In this document: positions 35,542 to 44,212 of the stretch, one piece after another | How the letters are laid out: every line of letters starts with the position of its first letter | Position numbering within the stretch: position 1 is the first letter of the stretch | Assembly (NCBI RefSeq): GCF_002270485.1 | Contig: NZ_NQOG01000011.1 | Location: 39,008-103,007 of the forward strand | Direction: 5' to 3' | Length of the DNA stretch: 64,000 nucleotides | From: Anaerostipes hominis (ex Lee et al. 2021) | Lineage (GTDB): Bacteria > Bacillota > Clostridia > Lachnospirales > Lachnospiraceae | Translations under genes and position numbers: made by a program | Notes under the pieces: model-generated | What the model was told of the DNA's origin: nothing | Seen by the model: the letters and a program-made list of their open reading frames with translations, nothing else | The model's database searches: none

Positions 35542-35949
35542 CTATTCAATGATCTTTATATAGAATTTCCGGTTTCTGGGCCCGTCGAATTCGCAGAAGT
35601 AGATGTCCTGCCAGATTCCAAGTACCGGTTTTCCGTCAGCGATGATGACCGTCTGTGACGGGCCGACGGTCGATGTTTTCAGGTGGGCATTGGAGTTTCC
35701 TTCTGCGTGGCGGTAATTTTTGTCATGCAGAGGATATACCTTGTCAAACCCGAAGAGCATATCGTGGACCACATCCGGGTCCGCATTTTCATTGATTGTA
35801 ATCCCTGCCGTTGTGTGAGGAGAATGGATGACGGCGATGCCGTCTTTGATCCCCGAAATTCTCAGGTCCTCTTCCAGGAAGGAAGTGATTTTTATCATAT
35901 CCTCCCGTCCGGTGTGATTTAAATGGTGTTCAAAAAAAGTCTGTTTCAT
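35542..35949 (-). CDS. yjbQ: YjbQ/UPF0047 family protein
   Basis: 135 residues, a small beta-rich trimeric fold. Conserved pieces are visible: DGIAVIHSPHTTAGITINENADPDV and NSNAHLKTSTVGPSQTVII with conserved His and Asp residues, and GTWQ-like GIWQDIYFCEFDGPR. Homologues show weak thiamine-phosphate synthase activity; the cellular role is unsettled. It stands alone on the minus strand. Confidence 0.88.
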   Translation of the reverse strand: MKQTFFEHHLNHTGREDMIKITSFLEEDLRISGIKDGIAVIHSPHTTAGITINENADPDVVHDMLFGFDKVYPLHDKNYRHAEGNSNAHLKTSTVGPSQTVIIADGKPVLGIWQDIYFCEFDGPRNRKFYIKIIE

Positions 35950-36169
35950 CTCACTGCTCCTTTCTTTTGCTCTCAGTATACCGCATCAGGAAAGGTGTGC
36001 CAACTTCTGTCAGGCCTCATTGTTAAGTCCTGTGAAATTATATTGTATTTTTTGGAATTTACTGCCGTATATTCTTGTTCTATGACAATATTTGTGATAT
36101 TATGAATAAGGTTTAACGATAATATTACAAAAATCTTACGATAGAATGAGCTGCCGGAGGAGAAGAGAG

Positions 36170-37393
36170 TTGAGGAGCTATAAAAAATATATTACAGTGT
36201 GGGCCATGGCATTGACTATGGCAGCAGCATCTGTGCCGGTTTCAGCGGCGCCGGCAGAGAGCGGCAGCACTGAAGATATTCAGAAAAACATAGGACAGAA
36301 AGAATCATATCAGGTCAGGTTTGACGGAGCAGGCGGCACGGTGAGGGAGGCCGTGCGCCAGATCGAAGCAGGAGAACTTATTTCCGAGCCGGAGACGCCT
36401 GTCAGGAACGGATATGTATTTAAGGGCTGGAGTGATCAGAGCGGAGGACAGACCGGATACTGGAATTTCAGTGCCGATGAGATGCCTCGGAGAGATCTGA
36501 TCCTCACGGCTGTGTGGGAAAAAGAATATACGCTTGACCGTCCCCATGTGACTGTGGCGGTCTCTGCACAGGCGAAGGTGGGAGTAAGAGAATCTTCGTC
36601 GCCCAGGGCTGTGTGGAAGTCAGGGGATGAACGCATCGCCACTGTGGACAGCAGCGGAAACGTAAGAGGAAAAGCGGCGGGAAGGACTTATGTACAGGCC
36701 ATAGTGGGCAGCCAGGTTGTGACAGCAGGCGTACAGGTCACAAATCCATATCTGTCAAAGAGCAGCGGGACTGTGGCAAAGAACCGGACTGCGAAAATAC
36801 CGATCAGGGGATTGAGTTCTACCAGCCGATCATCTGTCTCAGTAAGCGGCAGCAGGGCGAAAGTTTATATTCAGGATAATCAGCTGGTCATATACCCGAA
36901 AAAGAGAGGCATTACCTGGTTTTATGTCAAGATAGACGGAAAACAGAAGACCTATAAGGCGGAGGTCACTTCCTATAAGGCGGTCAAAGCTATCGCGAAG
37001 GCTAAAAAAGCAAAGGGATGCCGATACAGCCAGCCAAAGAGAATGAGGAAGGGCTATTATGACTGCAGTTCTCTGATCTGGCGCTGCTACAAGCCGTACG
37101 GCATACATTTCGGAAGCCGTTCTTATGCTCCGGTGGCAGCGAGTGAAGCCAAGTACATGAAGCGTCATAAAAAAGTCGTATCTTATAAGAGGGTGAAGGC
37201 CCAAAAGCTTCTCCCGGGAGATGTGATCTTTTATTCCTACACAAGAAACGGGCGATACCGGAACATTTCCCACGTGGCATTGTACATAGGAAACGGCAGG
37301 ATCATCCACGCGGCCAACCGCAGAGTAGGCGTTGTGGAGGCAAAATATAAATACACCAAATGCATTAAAATGATTGCTCGTCCGGCTAAATAA
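36170..37393 (+). CDS. Secreted NlpC/P60 cell-wall hydrolase with Flg_new and Big_2-type domains
   Basis: 407 residues from TTG 36170, which follows GGAGGAG at the right distance; ATG 36146 upstream lacks a site. Order: signal peptide (ends PVSA-AP), an InlB B-repeat/Flg_new module (about 45-125, NGYVFKGWSDQSGG and LTAVWEK), a Big_2-like module (about 130-190, SGDERIATVDSSGNVRGKAAG), a further beta region, and a C-terminal NlpC/P60 peptidase. The catalytic Cys is in YYDCSSLIW and the His in HVALYIGNGRIIHA. It cuts peptide bonds in peptidoglycan stems. It lies before sortase B and GH25, so the cluster works on the wall. Confidence 0.88.
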   Translation: MRSYKKYITVWAMALTMAAASVPVSAAPAESGSTEDIQKNIGQKESYQVRFDGAGGTVREAVRQIEAGELISEPETPVRNGYVFKGWSDQSGGQTGYWNFSADEMPRRDLILTAVWEKEYTLDRPHVTVAVSAQAKVGVRESSSPRAVWKSGDERIATVDSSGNVRGKAAGRTYVQAIVGSQVVTAGVQVTNPYLSKSSGTVAKNRTAKIPIRGLSSTSRSSVSVSGSRAKVYIQDNQLVIYPKKRGITWFYVKIDGKQKTYKAEVTSYKAVKAIAKAKKAKGCRYSQPKRMRKGYYDCSSLIWRCYKPYGIHFGSRSYAPVAASEAKYMKRHKKVVSYKRVKAQKLLPGDVIFYSYTRNGRYRNISHVALYIGNGRIIHAANRRVGVVEAKYKYTKCIKMIARPAK

Positions 37394-37401
37394 ATTTTAA
37401 G

Positions 37402-37443
37402 AAAAGAATCGGCTTTCTTTAAGGAAGACCGGTTCTTTTTGTG
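37402..37443 (+). terminator. Terminator after the NlpC/P60 gene
   Basis: AAAAGAATCGG (37402-37412) pairs with CCGGTTCTTTT (37429-37439) with a further inner stem, followed by TG. A promoter for sortase B must lie in the 40 bp after it. Confidence 0.75.
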
Positions 37444-37482
37444 TTATACTGATAAAAATAAGGTTTAGGTGAGGGAAGCTGC

Positions 37483-38202
37483 ATGAAAAAAGTAATTTCT
37501 AATCTTCTTCTGGCTGTGTGCATCGTGGTCTTTTTATTCAGCGGATGGAAACTCGCGGGGTATTATCTGGAATATAAAAAGGCAGATGACGAATATGATA
37601 AGATAGCACAGGAAGTGGTCAAAACAAAAGGAAAAGAACGAGTCATTGATTTTGAGAAACTCAGGAAGATCAATCCGGATACCATCGGCTGGGTCTATGC
37701 CAGGGGAACCAATATCGATTACCCGGTCGTCCTTGGGAAGGATAACGATTATTATCTGCACACAACATTTGAGGGGACAAAGAACAGTTCCGGAGCAGTT
37801 TTCATGGACTGCCACGGGGATAAGGATTTCGGTGCGGAGCACAATATCATATACGGGCATCATATGAGGAACGGATCGATGTTTGCAGACCTTATGAAGT
37901 TTCGCGAGCAGAGTTTTATCAAGAAACAGGATACGATCACCCTTTATACTCCGAATGGGAAAAGGGACCTGAAGGTCGTTGCCTCTTATGCAAGAAAGGC
38001 CGACAAGCTGATCCCGATCACTTTTGGGGACAGGAAGGACATGAAGAAGTATCTGGAGGAGATTTTGTCCATGAGTGATATCCAGTCCAGGATACCGAAG
38101 AAGACTGTGATGAAAACAAAGAAGCTGTATACGTTTGTCACGTGCAGTTATGAACAGGAAGATAACCGTACATTTGTACATGCGATTGAGAGCAAAGATT
38201 AA
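37483..38202 (+). CDS. srtB: Class B sortase
   Basis: 239 residues with an N-terminal membrane anchor (about 5-25). Catalytic residues are clear: His in NIIYGHHMRNG, Cys in FVTCSYEQEDNRT with the Arg after it. SrtB transpeptidases link surface proteins to peptidoglycan, often at NPxTN-like motifs. I found no protein with such a C-terminal motif in this window. It is followed at 11 nt by a GH25 gene. Confidence 0.9.
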   Translation: MKKVISNLLLAVCIVVFLFSGWKLAGYYLEYKKADDEYDKIAQEVVKTKGKERVIDFEKLRKINPDTIGWVYARGTNIDYPVVLGKDNDYYLHTTFEGTKNSSGAVFMDCHGDKDFGAEHNIIYGHHMRNGSMFADLMKFREQSFIKKQDTITLYTPNGKRDLKVVASYARKADKLIPITFGDRKDMKKYLEEILSMSDIQSRIPKKTVMKTKKLYTFVTCSYEQEDNRTFVHAIESKD

Positions 38203-38213
38203 CGAGGACTTAT

Positions 38214-38978
38214 ATGTTCAAATTTACAAAGAAAAATAAAAGGGAACTTGCAGTTATCTGCACGTTTCTTTTTATTGTCACTTTTATTTTTATATGGATC
38301 ATCCAAAATATCGGACTGCCGATCGAGACAAAAGTCGAAAACGGCCATATCAAGGTGATCGATGTTTCAAAATACAACCATAAAGTCAACTGGAAGAAAG
38401 TAAAGGACAGCCAGATCAACCACGCTGTTTTAAAGATCGGCTCCGGTGCGAAAAAAAAGAAAAAGGGCACAGAAGATCCGATGTTTATTGCAAACTACCG
38501 GAACGCAAAGATCTCATCCATTCACTGCGGAGTTTATTATTACTCTTATGCCGGGGACGTGAAAGCGGCGGTGAAAGAGGCAAAACACTGTATTTCCCTG
38601 TTGAAGAAGCATGATATTGACCCGGAAGATCTGAAGCTTCCCGTGGTATTTGACATAGAGGAAGAAGAAGTCATGAAAACCGGGAAAAAGAATGTGACGG
38701 CGCTGACAAGGGCTTTCTGCGAAGAGATCAAACGGGCGGGCTATGAGCCCATGGTCTATTCCAACGCTTACTTTTTAAAACACTATTTTGACTATGACGG
38801 TATTAAAGAATATAAAATGTGGGTGGCTCATTATACAAAAGAGGATGAGCCGGATATCCCATATCAATACCACATGTGGCAGTTTACGGATCAGGCTTCT
38901 GTTCCCGGGGCAAATACGGGAAGCGGCCACTGCGATCTGAATTACTATTTAACAGATAAGGAAGGAAACCTGTTATGA
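38214..38978 (+). CDS. Membrane-anchored GH25 lysozyme
   Basis: 254 residues. A single N-terminal membrane helix (about 12-32) is followed by a GH25 catalytic domain with KVIDVSKYNHKVNW at the start and the catalytic DxE in PVVFDIEEEE. The end HCDLNYY is typical of the fold. GH25 muramidases cut the N-acetylmuramic acid linkage. It overlaps panE by 4 nt and is cotranscribed with srtB. Confidence 0.88.
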   Translation: MFKFTKKNKRELAVICTFLFIVTFIFIWIIQNIGLPIETKVENGHIKVIDVSKYNHKVNWKKVKDSQINHAVLKIGSGAKKKKKGTEDPMFIANYRNAKISSIHCGVYYYSYAGDVKAAVKEAKHCISLLKKHDIDPEDLKLPVVFDIEEEEVMKTGKKNVTALTRAFCEEIKRAGYEPMVYSNAYFLKHYFDYDGIKEYKMWVAHYTKEDEPDIPYQYHMWQFTDQASVPGANTGSGHCDLNYYLTDKEGNLL

Positions 38979-39928
38979 GAGAAATCAAAAAAGCAGCATT
39001 GATAGGCCTTGGGGCCATCGGCGGATTCGCGGCACCCGGGCTTTGCAAAGCGCTCGGCAGCGAGAATTTCTGCGTCATCGCAGGAGGAGAGCGCAGAATG
39101 CGTCTGGAAAGGGACGGCGTCATCATCAACGGAAAACAATGGAAATTCCAGACGGCTGAGCCCTCATGGGAGAGCAGACCGGCGGATCTTATTATTTTGA
39201 GTGTGAAGTATACGGCGCTTGACCAGGCCATCGAAGATATCCGGAACCAGGTAGGGGAACACACTGTCATCATGTCACTGCTGAACGGAGTGGAGAGTGA
39301 AGAGCGGATCAAAGCGGCCTACCCCGACAATGAGGTGCTGTATTCCGTAATACGTGTACCGGCCCTTCACCATGGAAATGAAATCTCTTTTCCGGTGGGG
39401 GCCGGCAAGATTTCTTTCGGCCAGGCGTATAACGATACATTGTCGGAAACCGTGTGTTCCGTGAGGGATGTATTTGAAAAGGGCAAAATTCCATATGAAG
39501 TGCCAAAAGATATGCTGAGAAATATGTGGCATAAGTTTATGACAAATGTAAGCGAGAATCAGAGCGCTGCTATCCTTCGTGTCCCTTACGGCATCTGGAC
39601 CATCAGTGAAGATGCCAATGAGCTGAGGGAGCAGGCGGCCAGGGAAGTCATCGCTATTGCCGGGAAGAAAGGTATCCATCTGACAGAGGAAGATCTTTTG
39701 GAACACAGGACCTATTTTGAGAGCGCCCCATTCTATGGGAAACCTTCGACTCTTCAGGATATCGAGGCCGGAAGGAAGACGGAGGTGGAGATGTTTGCGG
39801 GAGCGGTCATAAGAATGGGAAAGGAGCTGGGTATCCCAACTCCTTATAATCAAATGTTTTATCACTGTATCAAAACCCTGGAAACCTGGAATGACCACCA
39901 GCCGGATCACAAACAGGATGACGCATAG
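38975..39928 (+). CDS. panE: 2-Dehydropantoate 2-reductase (ketopantoate reductase family)
   Basis: 317 residues: NADPH-binding motif GLGAIGGFAAP near the N-terminus and the C-terminal ApbA domain with a conserved Lys and Asn in MWHKFMTNVSENQS. It would reduce ketopantoate to pantoate for coenzyme A synthesis. The ATGA overlap places it in the sortase-lysozyme operon, which is odd for a vitamin enzyme; other ketopantoate-reductase-like proteins act on different 2-keto acids, so the substrate is not certain. It overlaps the convergent CPBP gene by 22 bp. Confidence 0.82.
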   Translation: MREIKKAALIGLGAIGGFAAPGLCKALGSENFCVIAGGERRMRLERDGVIINGKQWKFQTAEPSWESRPADLIILSVKYTALDQAIEDIRNQVGEHTVIMSLLNGVESEERIKAAYPDNEVLYSVIRVPALHHGNEISFPVGAGKISFGQAYNDTLSETVCSVRDVFEKGKIPYEVPKDMLRNMWHKFMTNVSENQSAAILRVPYGIWTISEDANELREQAAREVIAIAGKKGIHLTEEDLLEHRTYFESAPFYGKPSTLQDIEAGRKTEVEMFAGAVIRMGKELGIPTPYNQMFYHCIKTLETWNDHQPDHKQDDA

Positions 39929-40824
39929 GATACAAATTCCAGCAATACTGCATAGCCGAAACTGATGATCAAAGCCGCATAGTATGAGATACCGGCGGCT
40001 TTTTCATTTGGCCAGCTTTGACGGATATCCCTGTCAAGCCATGTCTTCAGATAACCGGAACGGCCGCACAGGCGGGAAATGGCAATGAGGATCAGAACAC
40101 TCAGCGCCAGAAAGGCAATACTTACAGGAACCAGGACTGCGATGGCCTGAAGCCTCTGGGCCGTGGATACGGTCTGGGTCATGAGAGAAGAATTGCCGAT
40201 CAGTCCATAGATGATGCTGGTTATGACGCTGACGCCGTTAAATGTGGCATGGAGCAGCATACAGGAATAAATACTGTCGGAAGCCTCTAAAAGCAGACCT
40301 AAGACCAGTCCCAGGACAAAGGCATAACTGAACTGGTTGAAATTCATGTGTGCGATGCCGAAAAATAATGCGGTCAGCAGGATTCCTTTGATAGGGCGTG
40401 CTTTTCTGAGACCGGAATAAATAACGCCCCGGAACAGCACTTCCTCTACGATCCCCGGAAGAATAGACAGTGCCAGGACGGAAAGCCAGGGATTCTGCGA
40501 GGCCGTGGATACACTGGAGGTAATAAAGTCCCGGAAAATCAGCTGGCTTACATTATTGATCAGGCTGATAAAAGGCAGGACCGTAAATGCTAAAAGGATA
40601 GAAAGCAATGCAGCGGCCGGTCTCAGAGGTTTCAGATGAAGTCTCGCTTTCACATCTTCTTTGCCAATCTTCAGATAACCGATGCCAAGGCCAAGAAGTA
40701 CCAGATAAAATACAATCATAAACAAATATCGGTCCTGTACTGCAAACTGCAGCAGAGGGGAAACAAAAAAGTAGACAAACAAATACATCAGACAGAAACA
40801 GCCCGGTGTCTTAAAATATTTCAT
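39907..40824 (-). CDS. CPBP family intramembrane metalloprotease
   Basis: 305 residues with about eight membrane helices. The Abi/CPBP motifs are GIVEEVLFRGVIYSGLR (Glu-Glu), LFFGIAHMNFNQF (His), and LLHATFNG (His-Asn). Members process prenylated proteins in eukaryotes or peptides in bacteria, or give bacteriocin self-protection. It lies 23 nt after cvfB on the minus strand, in one operon. Confidence 0.87.
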   Translation of the reverse strand: MKYFKTPGCFCLMYLFVYFFVSPLLQFAVQDRYLFMIVFYLVLLGLGIGYLKIGKEDVKARLHLKPLRPAAALLSILLAFTVLPFISLINNVSQLIFRDFITSSVSTASQNPWLSVLALSILPGIVEEVLFRGVIYSGLRKARPIKGILLTALFFGIAHMNFNQFSYAFVLGLVLGLLLEASDSIYSCMLLHATFNGVSVITSIIYGLIGNSSLMTQTVSTAQRLQAIAVLVPVSIAFLALSVLILIAISRLCGRSGYLKTWLDRDIRQSWPNEKAAGISYYAALIISFGYAVLLEFVSYASSCL

Positions 40825-40847
40825 ATAATATCCAGCTCCTTGTAAGT

Positions 40848-41684
40848 TTATTTTGCCCGGATGGTTCCGCCGGTGATCTCGATCTTATTCTGTTTCAGTA
40901 ATCGGCCGACGGCTCGCTTAAAGGCATTTTTGCTGAGTCCCAGTTCTTTGTCAATCATGGCAGGGCTCGCCTTGTCGGTGAATGGGAGTACCCCGTCATA
41001 GCTTTTGATCGTTTCCATGACCAGCTCGCTGTCTGCATCTATCTGAAGATATGCTTTATCTCTCGGTGAGAGATCCAGTTTGCCGTCCTCCCGGACGCGG
41101 AGTACCCGGACATTTACAGAGTCTCCCACAGACAGTCTGGTGTGGACTTCGTTGAGCGGGATCAGGCCGAAATACTGGTCGTCTACGGCTACAAACGTAC
41201 CGATCTCAGGGTTAATGCTGTATACGGTGCCTGTGACCCAGTCATCCTTCTCATAGTCATGTTCACTGCTCAGTGCCTGATAAATCTTCATGGAAGCACA
41301 GAGACGCCGGCTCTTGTCAATATAAAGCCTGACCAGATAGGAATGATCCGTTTTGATCTTGGATGTCTGTTCTTTGAATGGGAGGAACAGGTCTTTTTCC
41401 AGTCCCCAGTCCAGGAATGCACCGATATCTGTGATCTCCTTAACCTTGAGGACGGCCAGATGTCCCATCGTAATGAGAGGATGGGAAGTCGTAGCGATCG
41501 GACGGTCTTTTGAATCCTTGTAGACGAAGACGGAAATGCGGTCTCCGACCCGGGCTCCCTCCGGAACCTGTTTTTTTGGCAGAAGGATACTCTGTTCCGT
41601 CACACCTTCCTCGTCATTTAAATATGCGCCGAAATCGGCAAATTTTACAATATAAAGTTCTTGGTTTTCTCCTAATTTAATCAT
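40848..41684 (-). CDS. cvfB: CvfB-like S1 RNA-binding protein
   Basis: 278 residues: three S1-type OB-folds (for example ITDIGAFLDWGLEKDLFLPFKEQ) and a C-terminal winged helix (LGLSKNAFKRAVGRLLKQNKIEI). CvfB binds RNA and affects virulence gene expression in Staphylococcus. The ATG at 41684 follows AAAGGAAG; the upstream extension has no site. Confidence 0.88.
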   Translation of the reverse strand: MIKLGENQELYIVKFADFGAYLNDEEGVTEQSILLPKKQVPEGARVGDRISVFVYKDSKDRPIATTSHPLITMGHLAVLKVKEITDIGAFLDWGLEKDLFLPFKEQTSKIKTDHSYLVRLYIDKSRRLCASMKIYQALSSEHDYEKDDWVTGTVYSINPEIGTFVAVDDQYFGLIPLNEVHTRLSVGDSVNVRVLRVREDGKLDLSPRDKAYLQIDADSELVMETIKSYDGVLPFTDKASPAMIDKELGLSKNAFKRAVGRLLKQNKIEITGGTIRAK

Positions 41685-41779
41685 AGTTCTTCCTTTCTTT
41701 GTTTCATTATTATAGCATAAATCGCTTTTCATTTGCAGAAAATGTGATACCATAAAAAGAAAACGGAGGGAGTCTTAAA

Positions 41780-42208
41780 ATGCAGGAAAAAGAATACTAT
41801 ACAATAGAAGATTTTATCCAGGTAGTAAAAGAACTGCGGGGAGAAAACGGATGCCCGTGGGACAGGAAGCAGACACATGAATCCCTGATCCCCTGTCTCG
41901 TGGAGGAGAGCGGGGAAGTGGTGGAGGCCATTGAACATAATGATATGCAGAATCTGGAAGAGGAGCTTGGAGACGTTCTCCTTCAGGTGGTGATGCATGC
42001 AAGGATCGCCGAGGAACGGGGAGATTTCAGTTTTTCGGATGTGGTGAACGGAGTGTGCAGGAAAATGATTCGGAGGCATCCTCATGTGTTCGGAGATGAG
42101 ACATTTTCCACTCGGGAGGAACAATTATCCAGCTGGAGGAAGATCAAGGAATTAGAAAAGATAGAAAAGAAGCGCAAAGCCCGTGAATTGGCTGAAAATA
42201 AGGAATAA
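41780..42208 (+). CDS. mazG: MazG-type nucleotide pyrophosphohydrolase
   Basis: 142 residues, a single MazG domain. The GCPWDRKQTHESL segment and the metal-binding EESGE-EELGD pattern are intact, as in the C-terminal MazG domain of Bacillus and E. coli. It hydrolyses NTPs to NMP and pyrophosphate, clearing damaged nucleotides or lowering (p)ppGpp. It is followed by hup, rqcP, yabP, yabQ and divIC, the same order as in Bacillus. Confidence 0.9.
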   Translation: MQEKEYYTIEDFIQVVKELRGENGCPWDRKQTHESLIPCLVEESGEVVEAIEHNDMQNLEEELGDVLLQVVMHARIAEERGDFSFSDVVNGVCRKMIRRHPHVFGDETFSTREEQLSSWRKIKELEKIEKKRKARELAENKE

Positions 42209-42221
42209 AGCGCATTTTGGC

Positions 42222-42250
42222 TTGACATGCAGGCACCTTAATTATACAAT
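42222..42250 (+). promoter_or_regulatory. Strong promoter of the HU gene
   Basis: TTGACA (42222-42227, perfect consensus) and TACAAT (42245-42250) with a 17-bp spacer, 60 bp before the HU start. Confidence 0.85.
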
Positions 42251-42309
42251 GAACTCATGTAATCGAAGAGCAGAAAATGCTTATGACGAAATTAGGAGGA
42301 ATATAATCA

Positions 42310-42588
42310 ATGAACAAAACAGAATTAGTTGCGGCTATCGCAAGCAAGACTGAATTATCTAAAAAAGATGCAGAAAAAGCTTTAAAAGCTTTCACAGATG
42401 TCATTGCAGAAGAATTAAAGAAGGGTGAGAAAATTCAGTTAGTTGGTTTCGGAACTTTTGAAGTTTCTGAGAGAGCTGCAAGAGAAGGAAGAAATCCAAG
42501 AAGCGGTGAAGTGATGAACATTCCTGCATCCAAAGCTCCAAAGTTCAAAGCCGGAAAAGCTCTGAAAGATATCGTAAACGAAAAATAA
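42310..42588 (+). CDS. hup: HU-type nucleoid protein
   Basis: 92 residues with the HU signature GFGTFEVSERAAREGRNPRSGE in the DNA-binding arm. It bends and packs DNA. It has its own promoter and terminator, which suits high expression; codon use is also strongly biased toward A/T-ending common codons. Confidence 0.97.
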   Translation: MNKTELVAAIASKTELSKKDAEKALKAFTDVIAEELKKGEKIQLVGFGTFEVSERAAREGRNPRSGEVMNIPASKAPKFKAGKALKDIVNEK

Positions 42589-42605
42589 TCACAGAACGAC
42601 AAATC

Positions 42606-42641
42606 AAGCTGCCCTTCAATTTTTATAAGGGCGGCTTCTTT
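42606..42641 (+). terminator. Terminator after hup
   Basis: AAGCTGCCCTT (42606-42616) pairs with AAGGGCGGCTT (42627-42637), followed by CTTTTAT. Confidence 0.85.
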
Positions 42642-42716
42642 TATATTATATTACAGGGAAGTTCTGCAGATTTCTGTTTTGTTTTTCGAAAACCAACATC
42701 AAAGGAGTAATATTGA

Positions 42717-42956
42717 ATGAGACTAGACAAATTTCTTAAAGTATCCAGGCTGATCAAGCGCCGGACCGTCGCCAATGAAGCGTGCAGCGCCGGGAGAGTG
42801 ACCGTCAACGGCAAGACCGCCAAAGCCGGGACAGACGTAAAACCGGGGGACGAGATCCGCATCTCGTTCGGTAATAAAGAGGCGGCCGTGGAAGTCCTCC
42901 GGGTGGAAGACACAGTAAAAAAAGACCAGGCGGCAGAATTATACAAATACATTTGA
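42717..42956 (+). CDS. rqcP: RqcP-like S4-domain RNA-binding protein
   Basis: 79 residues, a single S4 domain (MRLDKFLKVSRLIKRRTVANE, SAGRVTVNG). In Bacillus the homologue encoded at this place (RqcP/YlmH-related Hsp15 family) helps the RqcH system add alanine tails to stalled nascent chains. Position between hup and yabP is conserved. Confidence 0.88.
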   Translation: MRLDKFLKVSRLIKRRTVANEACSAGRVTVNGKTAKAGTDVKPGDEIRISFGNKEAAVEVLRVEDTVKKDQAAELYKYI

Positions 42957-43020
42957 TATTTTTCACATGATTTTCGTTCTCCTTTCATATAGTGTATAAA
43001 CTATGAAAGGAGATTTTTTC

Positions 43021-43311
43021 ATGATAGAAGATAGACAACCTATGAAAACACATAAAGTGGATCTGCTGAACCGTTCTCTGGGTGTCATTACGGGAGTGAG
43101 GGATGTAGTGTCCTTCGACCTGAATGAGATCATACTCGATACGGAGCAGGGACTCCTGATGATCAAGGGGTTTAATCTGCATGTGAAAAAGCTTTTGGTA
43201 GAAAAAGGCGAGGTGGAGATAGACGGTAAAGTCGACAGTTTCCTATATTCAGATGTGGATGACCATAACGGAGGCAAAAAAGAAGGGCTGCTCGGAAGGC
43301 TGTTAAAATAA
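43021..43311 (+). CDS. yabP: Spore cortex protein YabP
   Basis: 96 residues, ending in a lysine-rich tail. HKVDLLNRSLGVITGVRDV and LILDTEQGLLMIKG-like sequence (IILDTEQGLLMIKGFNLHVKKL) are the YabP family core. It is needed for cortex formation or localises with spore coat proteins. The ATG at 43021 follows AAAGGAG at 8 nt; an in-frame ATG at 43003 overlaps that site. The stop overlaps the yabQ start by one base. Confidence 0.88.
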   Translation: MIEDRQPMKTHKVDLLNRSLGVITGVRDVVSFDLNEIILDTEQGLLMIKGFNLHVKKLLVEKGEVEIDGKVDSFLYSDVDDHNGGKKEGLLGRLLK

Positions 43312-43790
43312 TGCAGGAAGCAGTGTTAGGCCAGCTTTATTTCTTCCTGGGGGCTGTCTGGTTCGGAGCATGCCTGCTGCTTGTCTATGACGGCATCAGG
43401 AGTTTCCGCGTCGTATTCCGGCACAAATTATGGGTCGTATCAGTGGAGGATGTGCTCTACTGGATCTTTGTGGGCTTCTTGTGTTTCCGGTTTCTCTGCT
43501 GGTATAATTGGGGAGAACTCCGTGGATTTTTCTTTTTAGGTCTGATCATCGGCATGGCAGTCTATTATATGCTCATCAGCCCGAAGGTATTAGAAGGTCT
43601 TGTGTTTTTGTTACATAATATTAGAAAGGTCTTTGGGAAAATATTTCGTATTATCCGCCATCCGTTTGCCAAAGCCGGAATAAATATGAGATGGAGATTG
43701 AAACAGGAGAGAAAAAACGTTAAAATAGCCTTAATGAGGAAGGGGCACAAAAGAGGTGATACACATGGGGAGAAAGATAAGCAGTTATAA
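43311..43790 (+). CDS. yabQ: Spore cortex protein YabQ
   Basis: 159 residues with about three to four membrane helices in the first 100 residues and a very basic tail. The family is required for spore cortex synthesis in Bacillus. It starts in the stop codon of yabP (TAATG) and overlaps divIC by 26 nt, so the three are one translation-coupled unit. Confidence 0.85.
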   Translation: MQEAVLGQLYFFLGAVWFGACLLLVYDGIRSFRVVFRHKLWVVSVEDVLYWIFVGFLCFRFLCWYNWGELRGFFFLGLIIGMAVYYMLISPKVLEGLVFLLHNIRKVFGKIFRIIRHPFAKAGINMRWRLKQERKNVKIALMRKGHKRGDTHGEKDKQL

Positions 43791-44067
43791 AAAAGGACTC
43801 AGGCAGAGAACAAGGGTGATCTTACTTGTCGTCATTATGTTTGTCATTGTGATGTCCATTGCTTACCGAAGGCTGTCGGAAAAGTCGGCGGCCCTTCAGA
43901 AAGAGGAGGCCCAGCTGGAACAGCAGATAGAAAAGGCGAAAGATAAAAAGCAGGAACTGAAGGATAAGAAGGAGTATATTAAGACCAAAGAATTTATAGA
44001 AAAAACTGCACGTGTAAAATTCGGATTGTTTTATCCGGATGAGTATGTAGTTAGACCATCAAATTGA
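43765..44067 (+). CDS. divIC: Septum-formation initiator DivIC/FtsB-like
   Basis: 100 residues: a basic N-terminus, one membrane helix (about 20-38), and a coiled coil (about 42-75, EEAQLEQQIEKAKDKKQELKD), with a C-terminal motif FIEKTARVKFGLFYPDEYV. It joins the divisome with FtsL and DivIB. ATG 43765 has AGAGGTG before it. A terminator follows. Confidence 0.88.
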   Translation: MGRKISSYKKGLRQRTRVILLVVIMFVIVMSIAYRRLSEKSAALQKEEAQLEQQIEKAKDKKQELKDKKEYIKTKEFIEKTARVKFGLFYPDEYVVRPSN

Positions 44068-44081
44068 TGGATTCAAAAAGA

Positions 44082-44112
44082 AGTCTGACATGGATGTCAG
44101 GCTTTCTTTTTT
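44082..44112 (+). terminator. Terminator after divIC
   Basis: AGTCTGACAT (44082-44091) pairs with ATGTCAGGCT (44094-44103) around GG, followed by TTCTTTTTTG. Confidence 0.85.
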
Positions 44113-44120
44113 GTCATAAA

Positions 44121-44160
44121 TTCGTTGTTCCTCTTTCCGCTTCAAGCGGAAATTTACGAA
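44121..44160 (+). promoter_or_regulatory. Palindromic element before the PTS regulator
   Basis: TTTCCGCT (44134-44141) pairs with AGCGGAAA (44145-44152) and is flanked by TTCGT (44121-44125) and ACGAA (44156-44160). It lies 53 bp before the PRD regulator gene. It may be an operator for the PTS operon or a structured leader; no U-run follows. Confidence 0.4.
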
Positions 44161-44212
44161 CTATCATCAAAAATACCATTTACCTATAATGTATAACAAA
44201 GAGGAGGAAACT

